In this document: piece after piece, positions 6,886-7,764 of the stretch
How the letters are laid out: each line of letters starts with the position of its first letter
Numbering within the stretch: position 1 is the first letter of the stretch
Source of the DNA: Sphingomonadales bacterium
GTDB lineage: Bacteria; Pseudomonadota; Alphaproteobacteria; Sphingomonadales; Sphingomonadaceae
Assembly (NCBI GenBank): GCA_017302775.1
Contig: JAFLDC010000113.1
Location: 1 to 7,764 of the forward strand
Direction of reading: 5' to 3'
Length of the DNA: 7,764 nt
Made by a program: the position numbers and the translations under genes
Notes under the pieces: generated by a model
What the model was told of the DNA's origin: nothing
The model's database searches: none
The model's input: only the letters and a program-made list of their open reading frames with translations

Positions 6886-6907
6886 GGGCAAGCGGTAGGG
6901 CGCGGCT
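6886..6907 (+). repeat. Right copy of 22-bp imperfect direct repeat
   Basis: This copy reads GGGCAAGCGGT, then AG, then GGCGCGGCT; it matches the copy at 4218-4239 at 20 of 22 positions. It lies 191 bases upstream of the c-di-GMP gene start and ends 6 bases before the Zur-like palindrome. Confidence 0.5.
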
Positions 6908-6913
6908 CCACCT

Positions 6914-6931
6914 GTAATGAGATATTGTTAC
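6914..6931 (+). promoter_or_regulatory. Candidate Zur-type operator upstream of the TonB receptor
   Basis: GTAATGAGATATTGTTAC is an imperfect 18-bp palindrome with outer arms GTAA / TTAC, located 50 bases before the receptor ATG. It resembles AT-rich Zur/Fur-family boxes of the GTAATG-n6-CATTAC kind known in proteobacteria. The gene behind it is of the zinc-receptor type, which makes zinc-dependent repression a sensible guess. The inner half-sites are poorly symmetric, so this remains tentative. Confidence 0.4.
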
Positions 6932-6981
6932 CTGTCAGTTTTGCAGCTATTGGCGCCAGGCAACTCTAACTGGATGTCATC

Positions 6982-7764
6982 ATGAAGCATCGCCTTTTGG
7001 CCTCAATCAGCGTCGCCACAATCCTCGCCATGTCGGTCATGACTGCCCCCGCTGAGGCTGCAACAGCGGATGAGCCACAGGACACGCGCTCAGATTACCA
7101 CAACGAAAGCGATGATGAGATTGTGGTGACAGCCATGCGTCGGGCTAGCCGGGAAGATTCCATATCTGGGGTAGCTATCGTGCAGGGTGAGGCGCTCGTC
7201 GCTAACGCTCGCCCCGGCATCGGCGACGCCCTGACACATACCCCGGGTGTCTCGGCCACGTCATTTGGACCAAGTGCGTCGCGTCCGATTTTGCGCGGTC
7301 TTCAGGGCGAGCGGGTGCGGGTGTTGTCGAACGGAATTGGCTCGATCGATGTTTCGAACACGTCGGTCGATCACGCACCGGTGGTCAATCCTTTGCTAGC
7401 CCAGCGGATTGAGGTGCTGCGTGGGCCGCAATCGCTGCTATACGGTTCGTCTGCCAGCGGCGGGGTGGTCAACGTGATTGATCGTCGCATTCCGGCGTCC
7501 GTGCCGGATGAGCCGATCCATCTTTCCGCGATTGGCGGGTACGGCAGTGCCGCGAATGAGCGGATGGTTGCAGCATCGGCAGAATTCCCACTCGGCAATG
7601 GCTGGGTAGGGCACGTCGACGGGTCCTGGCTGAAAACAGCTGATCTGAAGATTGGCGGTTACGCGCTGTCGCCGGCGTTGCGGGCGCAAGCGCTTGCTTC
7701 GAGTTTGCTTGTCCCTGGACCGGATGCTGATCCCGATATCGATTTCGCCGCTAACGCAGCGATT
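6982..7764 (+). CDS. TonB-dependent outer-membrane receptor, ZnuD-like (N-terminal part)
   Basis: The frame opens at ATG 6982 and runs off the window after 261 residues; family members are usually about 650-800 long. Residues 1-26 are a Sec signal peptide (MKHRLLASIS..., cleavage likely after AEA). DEIVVTA at 45-51 is the TonB box. The plug domain (about 55-170) contains IGDALTHTPGV, RPILRGLQGERV, the NTSVDHA segment (126-132), QRIEVLRGPQSLLYG (141-155) and GGVVNVIDRRIP (160-171). This plug, with its DHA motif, resembles ZnuD-type zinc/haem receptors, recalled from the Neisseria protein. It should import a metal or metal complex across the outer membrane using TonB-ExbBD energy. The barrel and any metal-binding loops lie beyond the edge, so substrate is inference. 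Only a weak ribosome site (GGAT at 6972-6975) precedes the start. A Zur-like box lies upstream. Confidence 0.9.
   Translation, partial: MKHRLLASISVATILAMSVMTAPAEAATADEPQDTRSDYHNESDDEIVVTAMRRASREDSISGVAIVQGEALVANARPGIGDALTHTPGVSATSFGPSASRPILRGLQGERVRVLSNGIGSIDVSNTSVDHAPVVNPLLAQRIEVLRGPQSLLYGSSASGGVVNVIDRRIPASVPDEPIHLSAIGGYGSAANERMVAASAEFPLGNGWVGHVDGSWLKTADLKIGGYALSPALRAQALASSLLVPGPDADPDIDFAANAAI

Larger units (their letters stand above)
6696..6981. other. Divergent intergenic region between c-di-GMP gene and TonB receptor
   Basis: About 286 bases carrying the control regions of two divergent genes. It holds a purine-rich Shine-Dalgarno-like run on the - strand (6762-6751), the right copy of the 22-bp direct repeat (6886-6907), and an inverted repeat CCCTACC / GGTAGGG (6851-6857, 6894-6900). 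A Zur-like palindrome lies at 6914-6931. A possible + strand promoter is TTGTTA (6925-6930) with TATTGG 17 bases on, but the match is weak. No small gene is convincing here. Confidence 0.55.

Noticed and set aside
7371..7689. Two - strand frames opposite the TonB receptor
   Set aside because: They are antisense to a well-supported signal peptide, TonB box and plug, and have no ribosome site or protein-like character.

Overview
The window looks like chromosomal DNA of a GC-rich alphaproteobacterium, most likely a sphingomonad (Sphingomonadales). The reasons are an exosortase A protein with a fused EpsI domain inside an exopolysaccharide cluster, a TonB-dependent receptor carrying a sphingomonad-type plug sequence, and GC-rich codon use throughout. 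The taxonomic call is inference; no rRNA or other marker gene is present.

Left third (1-3929, + strand): three tightly packed genes form the end of an exosortase A / PEP-CTERM exopolysaccharide operon. They are the C-terminal part of a GT4-type sugar transferase (cut by the window edge), exosortase A fused to EpsI (xrtA, overlapping the transferase by 20 bases), and a glutamine-dependent asparagine-synthase-like amidotransferase 12 bases further on. In such systems the transferase and amidotransferase help build a surface polysaccharide, and the exosortase cleaves PEP-CTERM sorting signals of exported proteins. No PEP-CTERM substrate gene lies in the window.

Middle (3930-4391): a convergent intergenic region with a hairpin terminator (3958-3988). 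Just upstream of it on the - strand is a very short but well-formed candidate gene, 4007-4051, encoding MGMYDYLERFFGRR. It has a strong Shine-Dalgarno sequence, a possible promoter and the terminator. The rest holds several short repeats: a tandem TGCGCAAA pair, a 7-bp hairpin and a perfect 12-bp inverted repeat spanning the stop codon of the next gene.

Right part (4392-7764): a - strand gene for a membrane c-di-GMP phosphodiesterase (CHASE2 sensor, three further membrane segments, degenerate GGDEF, intact EAL). It is divergent from a + strand TonB-dependent receptor of the ZnuD (zinc/haem) type that runs off the right edge. The 286-bp region between them contains an imperfect palindrome resembling a Zur box. 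A 20/22-matching direct repeat flanks the c-di-GMP gene on both sides.

Taken together, the genes concern the cell surface: polysaccharide and exosortase export, c-di-GMP breakdown, which commonly controls exopolysaccharide and biofilm, and outer-membrane metal uptake. The most novel-looking item is the 14-residue microprotein gene.
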